Source: Branchiostoma floridae
Taxonomy: Eukaryota; Chordata; Leptocardii; Amphioxiformes; Branchiostomatidae
Reading direction: 5' to 3'
Assembly (NCBI RefSeq): GCF_000003815.2
Contig: NC_049985.1
Location: 9,896,543-9,960,542 of the forward strand
DNA length: 64,000 nt
Below, piece by piece: positions 1 to 12,500 of this stretch. The notes under the pieces were generated by a model. That model did no database searches, was not told the origin of the DNA, and was given only the letters and a program-made list of their open reading frames with translations. A program made the translations under genes and the position numbers. The stretch's first letter is position 1, and each line of letters starts with the position of its first letter.

Positions 1-293
1 TAGACAGAGATCTGCAAGAAAGAAAAAATAGTTGAGTGCTGCTGTCATGTGGACAAATGGACACTCAATCTATTTACCTATTTCACCTTACATATTCACT
101 AAATTTTCATGTGTTATTTGAAAAAATGAGCCTTACTACACAATGGCATCTTTATTTCTTATTCCTACCTTTTAATTTTTATACATGCCTTCAAGCTAAT
201 CAGATCCTTGCAATTCCCAATGTACTTCTAAATCTACTTCTAAGCATGTGTAAGTGTGTGTGTGCATATATGCATACAAATATCATAACATAC

Positions 294-3200
294 TGTGGAT
301 GTAGTTCAGGAGACTTTGCCGTGGCTCGTTCCTTCTCCACCTGCAGCAGCATTCCTCCCTCCGCTCCCCTCCCAACAGTGTCAAACGCGCTCGTCCTTCC
401 TCCTGTTGCCATGGCGCCCCCGGTCCGGTCCTGGCCGGTCTGTGTACCCGACAGCCTCACCTCCTGGCCGGGCCGCGTACCCATCAGCTTGTCGATGATC
501 TCCGAGTTGCTAGGCGACACGGCAATGCGTACGGCCCTGGGACTGGGGATGAAGATGTGCGGGTCCTTACCGGAGGGGGAGGAGCGGATCTGTACGTAGC
601 TCTGTCCTACAGGACTGGTGCGCAGGCTGGAGCCTTCTGTGGACTTCTTCACTTCACCTTGCAGACGTCTGGAAGGTCAGATAGTAGTGTAGCATGAAGG
701 TAGGCAATGTAATGCAATACATATTAAGTTCACACTAATCTGAGAATCAAAGGTAGCAGGTCTATCCCTTTTGGTTTGGAAGTCATTTTCCAGTCCCACC
801 TACATTTTGTGTACATCACTTCTGAATCACTCCATCTTACCATACCTGCAAACTCACATACTGGTTGCCCTGTTGCTAAGCAACAAGCTTCCATGATAGC
901 GTATGGGACACAACAGGATACAATAAAACATTGGTTGCTAAAAACATATGAGTCACATTTCTGCATATAAAGTGGATAGAAAATGCTTACTTGAGTTCGG
1001 AGAGGGAGCCCTGACTTGCAGCGTTAGAAGCTCTGGTGGTCGCTACAGGATCCGGTCCTGCCTGGAGTGGTCAATAATTAATGACATGTGTTAACGAGGT
1101 ACCCTGACTGACGAGATAGAGAGGGTCACAATGCTTCACAATTTCAGGCCACATCAATTTGATTTTTTGGTTCTCCGTCAAAAAGAGTAAATCATGCTGA
1201 ACTGGATTAAGAGAGTCTGAAGAAAAAGTCTACCTCGGTATACACTGTTTCAGGAGATGAATGTAGTCAGATTCAAGTTTTTTTCATTTTGGCAAGGTTT
1301 AGTTGATGAAGGTCAGACATCCAGGTAATAAGATATGCTGAATGATACTTACTCAAGCAACTGGATTTGATCCCCTTGCTTACTTGGCTAACTATTATTA
1401 ATTGGCATATTCTTAAGTGTTTGAAAACCAAGGAAATAACTTGGTGTGGCCTGAGGACTACACAAGTGACAATTCCCCAGAGATACTGTCATTGATCCAT
1501 CACTCTTTTGTTGAGAGAATAATTCAGGATGGATGAATTTGTACTGAATGACATCATCAATAATTCATCAATTTTCCAAATCTGAGGGGGCAGAAAAACA
1601 CTTAGGAAAAACAAAAGACAAGTTTTGATAACAGATTTGTCCCTTTCTTGACTCAAGCTCTAGGTTTATTTCTTTTAACAAAGACTGCCATGATAGCCAC
1701 TGTACTTAGTTCAGTCAAAAAATAGAGACCTGATATTATGCAAGGATATCAAATCAAAATATGCGTAAATCTGCTGGGATTCCATTCTATCAGTGGTAAA
1801 TTTTACCCTTTGCACCTTCATTGGATGCTTTTACATTTGTTCTGAGTTATGGTATTATTAACTATTTCACTTAGTTCAATTCTTCTTACTAGTATGACAT
1901 TTATTGCTCTTCATTGTCAAAATCCCATTTCAGCTAATCCCTATCTTGTACATCTACATCGTAGTTGGGGTCTTCAGATGATATCATTGTAGGATTAGCT
2001 TGTTAAGGAGACACTGCACGACAAGCAGCAGCACCCAGGAAAGGAACTACCTCTGATGCCCGCAGCTCTGCTTTGATACTGTTGACCTCATACGACTTCA
2101 CCTTCAGCTGGTCCTGGAACTTTTGCAGCAGCTCCACCTAGAGGTGAGGTGTGGTAGGGCAGGGACAGGATGGTACAGGGGCAGGGTAGGTAGTATTGGG
2201 AGATTGTGGCAGTTTAGGGGGGTATGGAGAAGAGTGGCCAAATGAGATAAGGATAATATGATCAATGTATTCCATTCATTTCTTTGGTTCATGTACTTAC
2301 ACTAGTTTAACAATGACAGTGACAAAGGCGGCAAAGGAAGGAATGGTTATTGAGGGAGCAAATTTTGGCAGTATAGCATGAATTGGGCACATTATCAAGG
2401 TGACAGACAGACAACAAGCAGTTGTGAACAGTTTGTCTACAAATTCACTTTAAGAAGTAAGTACTACATGTATTAAAACTATTATGAAGTAGTTTGTATC
2501 ATTAGTGAAGAGAGAGCTCATCTGATTACAAACTGTAGTTGTTGGCAGGTTTGTCATTGTTAAAGACAGTTTCCAAGAGAACAAAAAACAAATTATAGTA
2601 TCAATAGGTATCAAGTACATCAAGCATTTTTATGTAAATCACAGAAGGTAAATGTAGCCTTTGTACATGTATCTATACGACTAGTAGTTGTCTACAGAGT
2701 TACAGAAGAAAACCATTTCATCTACTGATGGTAAAGAATGGAGAGTATTTTCATGAAGAATTTTGGTGTCAAGTGTCAATCAACATCATCCTACCAACAA
2801 TTTCATATGTGATGTGTGATGGCTATTATCAGAAAGATCTATTGCAATTAGAGAGACATTCAAAACAGTCTACTCCTGAAGAATTCTGGCAACCTAACCT
2901 GATAGTGCTAAAACATTACTAGGACTTGTTACAAACAAAACAGGGGGAGAGTGCATGTACTTGAAACTTAGCCTACCTGTTTCTGCATGTGTTGTTTTAC
3001 ACTGTCCACTTCTGTCTGGAGGGCTCGGATTGATGTTGGTGGACCTGGAAAAAGATTAGGGAAAAAAACTCTTGTATAATTAAAATACAAAAAATGTACT
3101 TACTGGATATGCTTTTTCAATTCAACTGCAGGAGCTATATTTGGAACTGAGGTGTCTCTTTAAGATGGTAGATACGATAAAACATCAAGATGATTCCTTA

Positions 3201-4968
3201 CTGTGGCAGGAAACAATGCTGGCTTCCTCAAGAACAAGAGACAAGGAGTGTTTCCTACAGTTCAGCTCTGTTTTCTCTGTGGCCATCTCTGCTGGACTAA
3301 TGATAAACTGGGAAGCGTCTGTGCCACTTATACCGGGTTTATGACCAAACCAGCGTGTGTAATTATCAGTCCTGAACTGGGACAACAACTCGTCTGGGCC
3401 TCTTATGTTAGGAAAGGTGTCAAAATGTGTCTTGATTCAAACAAACAATGATGACAGCAACAAGACCTAATCATCCCAATCAAACTGGTAATCTACAAAC
3501 TTAATACATGTACTTGAGTTTCATCAGCTGCAAGTATCTATGATACACTGAAAAATAAACACGTCACTTCTATATACTAGTACCGATATCACTTTTGTAA
3601 AGCGGCTAAAGCCCACAATTAAGCCTGCATTTCATACTGCTAATAATGAAGAATTAAACTAACTTATCACTAACATCATGGATTAATGATTTTTTTATAA
3701 AGTTTTTCAATTTTCAAGCTCCAAAGACTAGATCATAACATTGATCATAATTCTTCTTGCACATAATCGATCAAACATTTATGTAGTAACTTGATCAACT
3801 ACTGGTATGTTACATTATCAGGGCAATATTGGTATGGTGTGCATGTAACAAGTAAACATACTACTGGGTTGTACCACCACATGTAGTTACAAACGCCATG
3901 TAATTACAGGGCTCGACTACCAGCAGGTGGGCTTTTCAGTCGTAAACTTTCATTAAGAGATTGTAATGAGTATGTTAACTGCACTTAAGACCACAATTGC
4001 ACATAAGTGCTCCTATGCACACCACTAGTTATCTGCTGAGGACCGTGCAATTGTGCCTTCATGCATAAAATGTTTCTGTATCTGTACAAATCAAATGGTA
4101 TAACTGCACTTAAACATAACACACTGGCCTCTAAGGCATCTTATCAACAAATGTGAGCCACTGATACTTGCATTTAGTAAGAGGAATAGATTTTACTGTA
4201 GGACACATATATCAGATACATTGTAAGGCAAACAGGCCATGACAACTGGAGGTACATGTAACTTGTGCTGACCTACTAATCTTAAAGTTGCTCTTACATG
4301 CCCCACATTCATATAATGTACTGTTGTTTAAATTGTAAGTGTAATCATGAGAAATCATGAAATGTGTGGACTTCTAATTTGCTTTTCATGTAATATAGGT
4401 AGGTAGGTAGGTAATATGGTGTTGAACAATGATTAGGTTGAGATTGTCACATTACCTGCTGAAGTGACCGATGCGGAAGAGTATGGTGTCGTTGTGTCCA
4501 GACTGAGACCAGGCACCTCCGGTCGGCTGGATGACCTGCTGGCCGGCAGGCTCTGAGGACCCAGCCCCGCCCCCAGCCGCACCCCCTCCAGCTCCAACCT
4601 AATCACCACAAAACACAAGGAAAGTGATACGGCCAACATTTATCCTTGTTTGGGAGAATAAGGTTTAAAGTTCATGGTTTTTTTTCTAATGATTAGCATT
4701 AAGAAGGCTCTAACTAGTCTAAGGAATCAAAAAGTGCAAAGCTCACTATTTCTTTTTAAGATGCAAATGCCCGATCTTCTGTGACTCAGCCTGTCTGTGA
4801 GGTCTTGACACAGTGCTCTATAGATACACATGAAGATTGAAAGGAAACGTTATGTTTTTAGAGTCGTGATTAGACCAACCTTCGTATTTCCTCGTCGTAG
4901 TCTGAACTGGTGCGTAGACTCTGTGACCGCTGTCTGCTTAGTCTGAGCACATCCTCCAGTGAAGCCAT
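294..4968 (-). CDS. Unrecognised coiled-coil / low-complexity protein, N-terminal six exons (gene continues off the left edge)
   Basis: I do not recognise the family. Exons read on the minus strand: 4968-4880 (start, MASLEDVLRLSRQRSQSLRT...), 4598-4456, 3044-2977, 2137-2051, 1061-991 and 668-294, each bounded by AG/GT. Phases agree at every junction and give 277 codons before a phase-2 donor (GTATGT) at 293. The start is the first ATG of an in-frame exon with no coding sequence before it. The protein opens with a charged, Ser/Arg-rich segment, then a Gly/Ser/Pro-rich linker. Around residues 80-130 comes a helical, heptad-like stretch (ALQTEVDSVKQHMQKQVELL, then QKFQDQLKVKSYEVNSIKAE) typical of a coiled coil. 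A Ser/Gly/Thr-rich, probably disordered segment follows. A cytoskeletal, centrosomal or adaptor role is possible but is only inference. Confidence 0.72.
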
Positions 4969-6880
4969 GTCATCTCCCCATCACTGCTCCTACCCACTAA
5001 CTACATGTACCCCCACCTGCTGTGATGTGCTGAAAAATTCACACATGATTGATGAGCTAATGAACAAAACTGGAATATAGCGCATTACCTACTGGGATTC
5101 ATGGTTGTGACACAATGCAGACCACTCAGGATTGCCCAGCATCTGTCTTTACGTCATTTGATACAAGACGGTAAAATGATGACAAATTTCGTACCTTGAC
5201 AGAATTGGAGTGCCCACTAAAGCTTAAAATTAGGTCAAGACTCATATGATGTCCTGAGTTCAAATACGTGAAAAAAGGACAAAAAATAGCTGCAATGTAT
5301 ACTGCTTACACTAAAAAACCCAACTGTGCTAGGAGTAGATAGACCTGGTTGCCTGACTTGATTCTTACTTCCAGAAGTGTCACCGTGACTGTGTCACCTT
5401 GACATTTAATGTTTCATACAGACACGTCAGCTGCTATTTTTGTTCTAAGGTATCATAACCAGGAGAGGACTTCATGCTTTGAAAGTTATTCTCGATAGAC
5501 CAAAGTATGTTCAATAATTCACTTGCTGAAACAGAAGGGCCTGGTCTATGGGGAAAACTACAGTAATCAGACCTGAATTTATGCCTTTGTGAATGAGTGG
5601 AATGACAGCTAGAATTACTGGTGTATTGAAATATTTAGCACTTCATGAATCATAGAAAGGTGCTAAATTTGGCTACTCCCATTGACAAGTTCACACAAGA
5701 TCAATATCAGAAGACAAATCAACGTTTTTGCAGGTTGACCAAAAGAGGAATATGCTATAATTACTGAAGTATCATCAACTATCATTTCTAGTCAATTTCC
5801 CCCTGTGATATCAAATTTTAATAACATACCAGACGTCATGTGAATTGATAATTTGATTAAAATCGCCAAAATTAATAAGACGTTTCTAGCATCTGTTGCA
5901 AGATAATCAAGTGAACGAAAAGTTAAGGAGATGTATCATCTGAAGGATTTCTCAGTTGCATAAATATTGCTGCACACGTCTGAGATAGCGGAAGTTGGGG
6001 GGAGGGGGGCGGTGGCACATCGAGCAACTTAGGTTCGCTCCGACTTCCAAAGGGTGATTTCATACCCCTGCACAATGTTACGCCCAGATTGGTATTTGTG
6101 TCATACAGAAAACTCTAAATCATCACAAAGGAAGATGGAGACCAACAAATCCCCCGATCTATGAGAACCAAAATATAATAGACGTCGGACACAGCTGCAC
6201 AGCAGACTACAAAACTGTTCCCAAATTCAATTTTCCCGGGTCGGAATGCACTGGGTTAGGATCATCGTCAAAACTCAGAATCAAGGGACATCTACCTGTG
6301 TGAAGCGGTTCCAAGAAGGTTCAAGATGCCCCGGTAGTCACATGTTTGCAACCGTCATCACGGTTAAGTTGAGGACACCAGAGAAAACCAAATTATTGGC
6401 AACTGACGAGGATTCTTTTCACAACAAGCACGCCATTTTATTTCCCGTCGGCCACTGCGGCGGAATACTCCATTTCCGTAAACAAATGGAAAATAGGGGT
6501 GATTGGTTTGGAAAGAAATCAAAGCCGTGACATTATTTTGTGGTGAGAGAATTACGTTACGTTTATACGTTACGTACTTCAAGTTGTCTCAGTCTGTGTG
6601 TGTGTCAACGAAATGGGAGAACACGGATGATATGAAGATGCCCCCCACGACATTTGGATGATTTGGATCTCCAACCAAAATAGATAACGTTGAATGGGAA
6701 TAATCGGAGTGGATAGCCTTTTTTTTTTATTGCACGTCAATGCCCTATCTCGGTTTAAGCAAGGAGGTTATCTTATATAACCTCATTTATGTAAGTGCAG
6801 GCATACAAATACTAGTATAAAAGTCGTAATGAATTACATAACAGTTACAGTGTCAGGACTTTTAATACTCATATATAATA
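4969..6880. other. Intergenic / 5' flank of the coiled-coil gene
   Basis: No exon with coding character was found here. A G-rich, CpG-containing stretch lies around 5990-6480 and may hold the promoter or a non-coding first exon of the minus-strand gene. A 94-codon open frame (6246-6530, plus) covers this stretch but has no recognisable domain. A T-run lies near 6720. Confidence 0.4.
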
Positions 6881-7975
6881 CTAGAAAGGCCGACATTTGC
6901 TTAGGAGCAAATACAGCATATTGCAATCCATCTTCATCCTTGAAAAAATCCCCAAATTCAACAATTTGAAGTAATGTTTGCTCAAAGGGAAAATGAAGTA
7001 CTGTGGGCACTTGTCCTACACACCTTCATGCCGAATTTTAGGTCATTTGGTTTCAATATAAGGGCATAGGAGCCAAAAATATACATTTTTTAGTTTAGAA
7101 TGGCTAAAAATCCCAAAATAACTCATTTTATAAGTGCTCTATGAAGAAAGTGTTGATGGGGTCCTGTTGTGATATGTCCAATTTACCTTTGTACCAAATT
7201 TCTGGTTATTTTGTTTACATACAAGGGCATAGAAGCCAAAAATATACATTTTTAGTCAAAAATGACTGAAAACCCCAAAATAACTAATTTTTGAAGTGAT
7301 CTATGAAGAAAGTGTCAATGGGACCCTGTGAGCATATGTGCAATGCACCTCTGTACCAAATTACAGGTCACTTGGTTTCTATACAAGGGCATAGGAGCAT
7401 AAAATATACATTTTTAGTCAAAAATGGCCCAAAACCCTAAAATAACTCATTTTTGGAGTAAACAATGAATAAAGCGTTGATGGGGTTCTGTGGTCATATG
7501 TCAAACGCACCCATGTACCAAATTTCAGGTCATTTGGTTTTAATACAAGGGCATAGGAGCCAAAAATATACATTTTTAGTCAAAAATGGCCAAAACCCCT
7601 AAAATAACTCATTTTTGAAGTGATCTATGAACAAAGTGTTGATGGTTTTCTGTGCTCATATGTCCAATGCACCTCTGTACCAAATTTTAGGTCATTAGCT
7701 TGTAATACCAGGGCACAGGGACCCAAAATATACATATTTTGTCTAAAAATGACCAAAAACCCTAAATATCATAAATTCTAAGGCCTCTATCAAAAAAGTG
7801 AAAAAAACACCTGGGGGTATTTGCTATCCCTAACTCCATGCCAAATTTCAGCTCATTTGGCCCAAAAATGAAAAAGTTGAATCAATTTGAAGATTTGACA
7901 GGAGAAGAAGAAGAAGAAACCGAGGAAAAACAATATATTGCAATCCCATACTATGTATGGATTGCAATATAATGA
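6881..7975 (+). mobile_element. Repeat element 1: ~162-bp internal tandem units, terminal hairpin, co-varying end tag
   Basis: The left end begins CTAGAAAGGCCGACATTT, followed by a small hairpin (ATTTGCT / AGCAAAT) and the tag ATATTGCAATCCAT (6918-6931). The body holds about five diverged direct repeats of about 162 bp. The phrase AGGGCATAGGAGCC recurs near 7062, 7224, 7387, 7549 and, decayed, 7710. Near the right end is a GAA-rich run (about 7900-7920), then a hairpin: arm ATATTGCAATC (7935-7945), bulged C, CATAC, loop TAT, GTATG, arm GATTGCAATAT (7960-7970). The right tag ATGGATTGCAATAT (7957-7970) is the exact reverse complement of the left tag. A second element at 19234-22603 shares the outer left end and this architecture but has a different tag. 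No convincing protein is encoded. The mobility class is unknown to me. Confidence 0.72.
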
Positions 7976-9515
7976 TAATAGAGGCACCTGGATGCAAATA
8001 CCTGCCTGGATGCCAGACTGTTTCCAGGACATAATACCGCCCATCTCATTGGTTCTAGGGCCAGCATGCCCTCAAGGAAATTCTGCAGCAGGCCCCCCTG
8101 AGTAAGACCTGACCGTGCACGATAGATATGCAGGCTACCTCCAGGTGTAAGGGGTATCTCCTTCAACATTCTGCCACGTTACAACAACACTGCAACCTAG
8201 CATACTGGCGACGTTGAGTTTGCAGAATATTGTATATCAATATATTAACGTCACTAACAACATTAAACAATAGTTGTTCGGATACTAGTTTTATTGTGTA
8301 ATTCCTTCACATTATCAAACTTAACCTGCAACCGTCTATGCCGGACGTCAGTGAACATTTCTGTCGTGCCGGAGGGGTAAATACCAAAGTACCGACAGTT
8401 CAAAATAAAGATTCATATTTGTCGGTAAATAACGCTATAGAAGGCAAATTTATTTTCCAACACAACTTTCGGCAAAACATTCTCAAGAAGTTCTGTCGAA
8501 AACTTACGGTATTGGATAATTAACTAAAAACTTTAGAAGGTATTAAACGTTAGCAGCCCAAGCAAAGGAAGCCAATAAGACTAGGGATTTGCCCCATTTC
8601 ACAGAGCGAACTGTCTGAGCAACTGAATGGCAACAGAACAAAAATGTCAAAAATGTTCTCTTTGCTCAGACTCACTGGCCCTGATATTTAAGGTCATTCA
8701 AACCTGTCCAGAATTATTGCTCTGACAGAGAGGTAGTTCACAATAAAGGAGTGGTTGATCACGTTAACTACTTTATTTGATCAGACTAATTGTATTTCAT
8801 ATATATTTTATTTTGAACCACATCTCACACTCCAAGTGCGGTTTGCGGTTGTTTTATCCACAGTTTTTCGCGACACTGCCGACACCGGAGCACAGATGTT
8901 GGGACGACTTTATATGCATCAACAGGAGGACTCATTGTGTACATCACGATAGGACTAAATAAAGCTATGAGCCAGAGAGCATGCAATTTGTTTCCTGACT
9001 GAACCCAGATTTCCCGATGTCGGGATATCAACATGTCTCCGACTCTGGAGTTGTCGGGGACACACGATGAGGTGTCGGGCGAATATGTACATGTATTCCT
9101 GACTTGTCGGGCAAGCCCTGTCCCGACATCTTGACTATGACCATAAAATTCCCTTTTAGACGCTGAAAAAAGGCCGTCGCCGACCGGATGTCGACAGTGC
9201 CGACATATAGAAAAACATGCATAAATTGGGTCACGTCGCAGGTTACGACAGGTAAACGTTACAGGTGGGTGGTTCTTTCAGGTGGGCGGGTCACGTACAA
9301 GTAAAAGGCGTTTGAACAACAACTTGACCTCTGACGCGATTCGTATTTCAGTGATAGACAAAAGAGTGTCTGGTTAGAGTACGTCGACGCCCAGAACACC
9401 TCAGGCACCAATAAGGGCACGACACGAGTTAGGGAGTAGGCCGGGTGACTATTAAACCCTCCAGCCTGGCAGCTTGAGAGATTTACACGTGGTGGCAACA
9501 CGGTTTAATCCAGTC
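7976..9515. other. Intergenic region upstream of the HHIP-like gene
   Basis: No gene found. Open frames here (for example 8338-8523 and 8951-9501) have no domain-like sequence. A cluster of CCGAC/GTCGG words, some in the palindrome CCCGATGTCGGG, lies at about 8870-9210. The stretch from about 9250 to 9515 is the likely promoter and 5' UTR of the gene starting at 9516. Confidence 0.4.
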
Positions 9516-12500
9516 ATGTACATATACGCTGTGCTGTTCTTCCTTGTGGCCTGTAGTCACGTCACGTTAGGAGCTAAGGACTGTTCTACAAGTGCGACAA
9601 GTGAGACGCCAGGCTGCCTATGTCTCCAAGAGGTCGTGGGCGGGTTGAAGAACCCAGTGGCCATGTTGCAGCCAGATGACGATGCAGGAAGGTTCTTCAT
9701 TGTTGAGCAGATCGGACTGATACGCGTTACCGACTCCAGCGGGCGGCTGCTAGACCAGTCTTTCCTGAACATCACGTCCAAAGTGTTGACGTCTGACAGT
9801 CCCGGGGACGAGCGAGGCTTGCTCGGCGCGGTTCTGGACCCACAGTTCCGCCAGAACGGATATTTCTACGTGTACTACAGCACCAGGGAAGGCAATGGCG
9901 GGGGCGGGCACAAATCTGTGTTGGCGAGGCTGCAGGCATCAAATGACAGGAACCAGGTGGGAAGTAAATAATTGGGTCATGCAAGGACGTTATATAACGT
10001 CTTTGGGTCATGCATGCAACCGTTGTGTAACTGAGGTTGGCTGGACGTATCCCCAAGCAGAGGTTTGGAGGGAGGATAGGAACATTTACTTACTGACCCG
10101 TTTGTCCATCGGTAAACCCTTCACGTGGAAATTAATGTTACGATCTTTTCACCCAGCGTCTGTTTGGAAATTAATAAGCTGCATTTACTGACCAAGGTCA
10201 AGTTATGCGCTCCTAAAAGCAACGGTAAAGTCAGGTTCAAAAGCAACGGTAAGTTTTTAAGCCTGCACCACTCGAACAGTATCCCGTAACTATGTAATCA
10301 CATTCCTGGCTCGCGGCCAAGGATGACAGTCAATGCTAGTACATGTACTAGTATATCATATGCTTCTACTCGACTTCTTTTTTTCGGTGTCGACCTTCGG
10401 GAGCGGGCTACGATTAAGTCGTTATAAGGTAAAAATTGTTATTCACTCTTCTATTTTATAACATTTACTGGGCTCATAATTTAGCGGACTTAAGCGCCCA
10501 AGACTGGACTCCAGGCTAGGCCTTCAAGTTCAGTTAGCTCCAATGGCTCGCTCCCCACATGTTCATTCCGACAGGGAGCGAACTGCGCGAAGTAGTAGTG
10601 GCCATGGAGCTTCTGAAAGACTGGAAGAAAAAAGTACAAAACCCTAGTGAGACTCGGAGTTGTGTTGAAGACCCAATTTATGCATGTACAAGCAGGCGGA
10701 AAGTGAAGTTGTAATATAGCCGCTAGACTGTTCAACGGCAGGTTTTGAAGGTATGATATACACATGTATCAGCTCTAAAAAAGCCACATGCGGCAGTCGC
10801 TACTGGTAATTGGCGAATCGTGCGAATACCTTAATCGCCGCAGCTGTGATTAAACCCGTACTTGTGCATTATTGAGTAGCCCACAAAGCACAACAAAGAC
10901 TGAGCAAACTCATTATACTTCCAGAAACTGCTTCTTAGTAACAGTAGCAGTAGATTGGGTCATAAACACCGGTAGTGTTGACCGCAACAACCCATCAATG
11001 GTACTATGACAGGGGAGTAGTGAGCAGTGTAACAGGTGCACAGATAACAGAAAATAAAGCAAACTCCCAGGTGATAGTTAGTCTACAACTTTACAACAAA
11101 GCAATGGCAATAGTAGTTCCTGACTATTTGTAAATGAAAATGCGTTTTTCTCATTTTGTTTTTCTTCATGCTGTTATCCGCGCTGTGTCTCCTAGGCTGA
11201 CCCGGGTTCCGAGCGAGTGGTGATGGAGATAGCGCAGCCGGGAGACCGTAACAACGGCGGCCAGCTGCTGTTCGGGGCTGACGGGTACCTGTACGTCAGC
11301 GTGGGGGACGGGGGAGCAGGCGCGCACACCGCCGGGAACACGTAAGGGCGCAAACCGTTTAAATTTCCTAGCTTTATATTAGATGTTGAGCGACTTGTTT
11401 GTCCTATTACTTAGGCCGTTTTTGACGACTTTCCAGACAGTGGTGCCGGTGTGCGTTTTCTTCCTGGTCATATGAGATAAATGCGTGCGTGAGAGACGTC
11501 CAAACCCTTGAAACGACGTAATGGAAATAATCCGGAAACAATTATACAATGTATTCTTAATTGTAATATAATCTTACGGGCATCATAGTTGGTAGAAAAC
11601 GCAAATATAAGAACCAGAAAGGTGCCGGTTTTGGGCAAGCGCAGGGTATTTACTCCAATGACTTCATAGTAGACCTTTAAACTTGACATCATGACAACAT
11701 GGAGGTACTGGTGACAGCCCTTCTCTGTCTAGAGACCTGTCTAGTGTGTACCAACGCCGAGGCCCCGCATCACTGTTTCATTCCAGGTCATCCCTCCTTG
11801 GAAAGATTCTGCGCATCAATGTGACTACAGCGGACTCGGGACCGCCCTACAACATTCCCCAGGACAACCCGTTTGTTGGACAGGCCAACGCACGACCGGA
11901 GGTGTTTGCTTACGGCTTCAAGAACCCCTGGCGTTGTTCAGTTGATAAAGGAGACAAGGAAGGTGGGTCTTCGATTCATCCAATAGGACTGTACTGATTT
12001 ATTTTCTTGCTTCGTGGACATTTGAACGTAACAATCCAACTAGAGGCCAAAATGAACTCAGAGCTCCACTGAGGAAAATGTGAGTCTGACCATATTCATT
12101 CACTGAAATTGTTGCACCAAGCTACAGACTTTTCTCTCAAGTAAAGATGATTTACTCCTTACAGCACACCATTATATGCAAATATCAAAAACAAAGTAAA
12201 TTCTACATATGGCGGCATATCATGCACATAACTATCTGCTTAACAAGATATTTAGCAGGTTGACAAATGTGGACCTCGTACTGCGAGGATGAACTAAACG
12301 TCAGACGGTCAAAACTGAAGTCGCAAATATCAAAGAACTACCGAAGGAGAAAGTTTTCTTCACATCTAATGATAGTCAGTCCGTCGGCAGGTGTTGGCCG
12401 TGGGCGAGTGTTCTGTGGGGACGTGGGGAACTCCAGCTACGAGGAGATCAGCATCATCAGCAGGGGCGGGAACCACGGCTGGCCGGACAGGGAGGGGCAC

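Noticed and set aside
6246-6530. 94-codon open frame in the 5' flank of the coiled-coil gene
   Set aside because: No domain, no splice partners, and the opposite strand is also open here. More likely promoter sequence.
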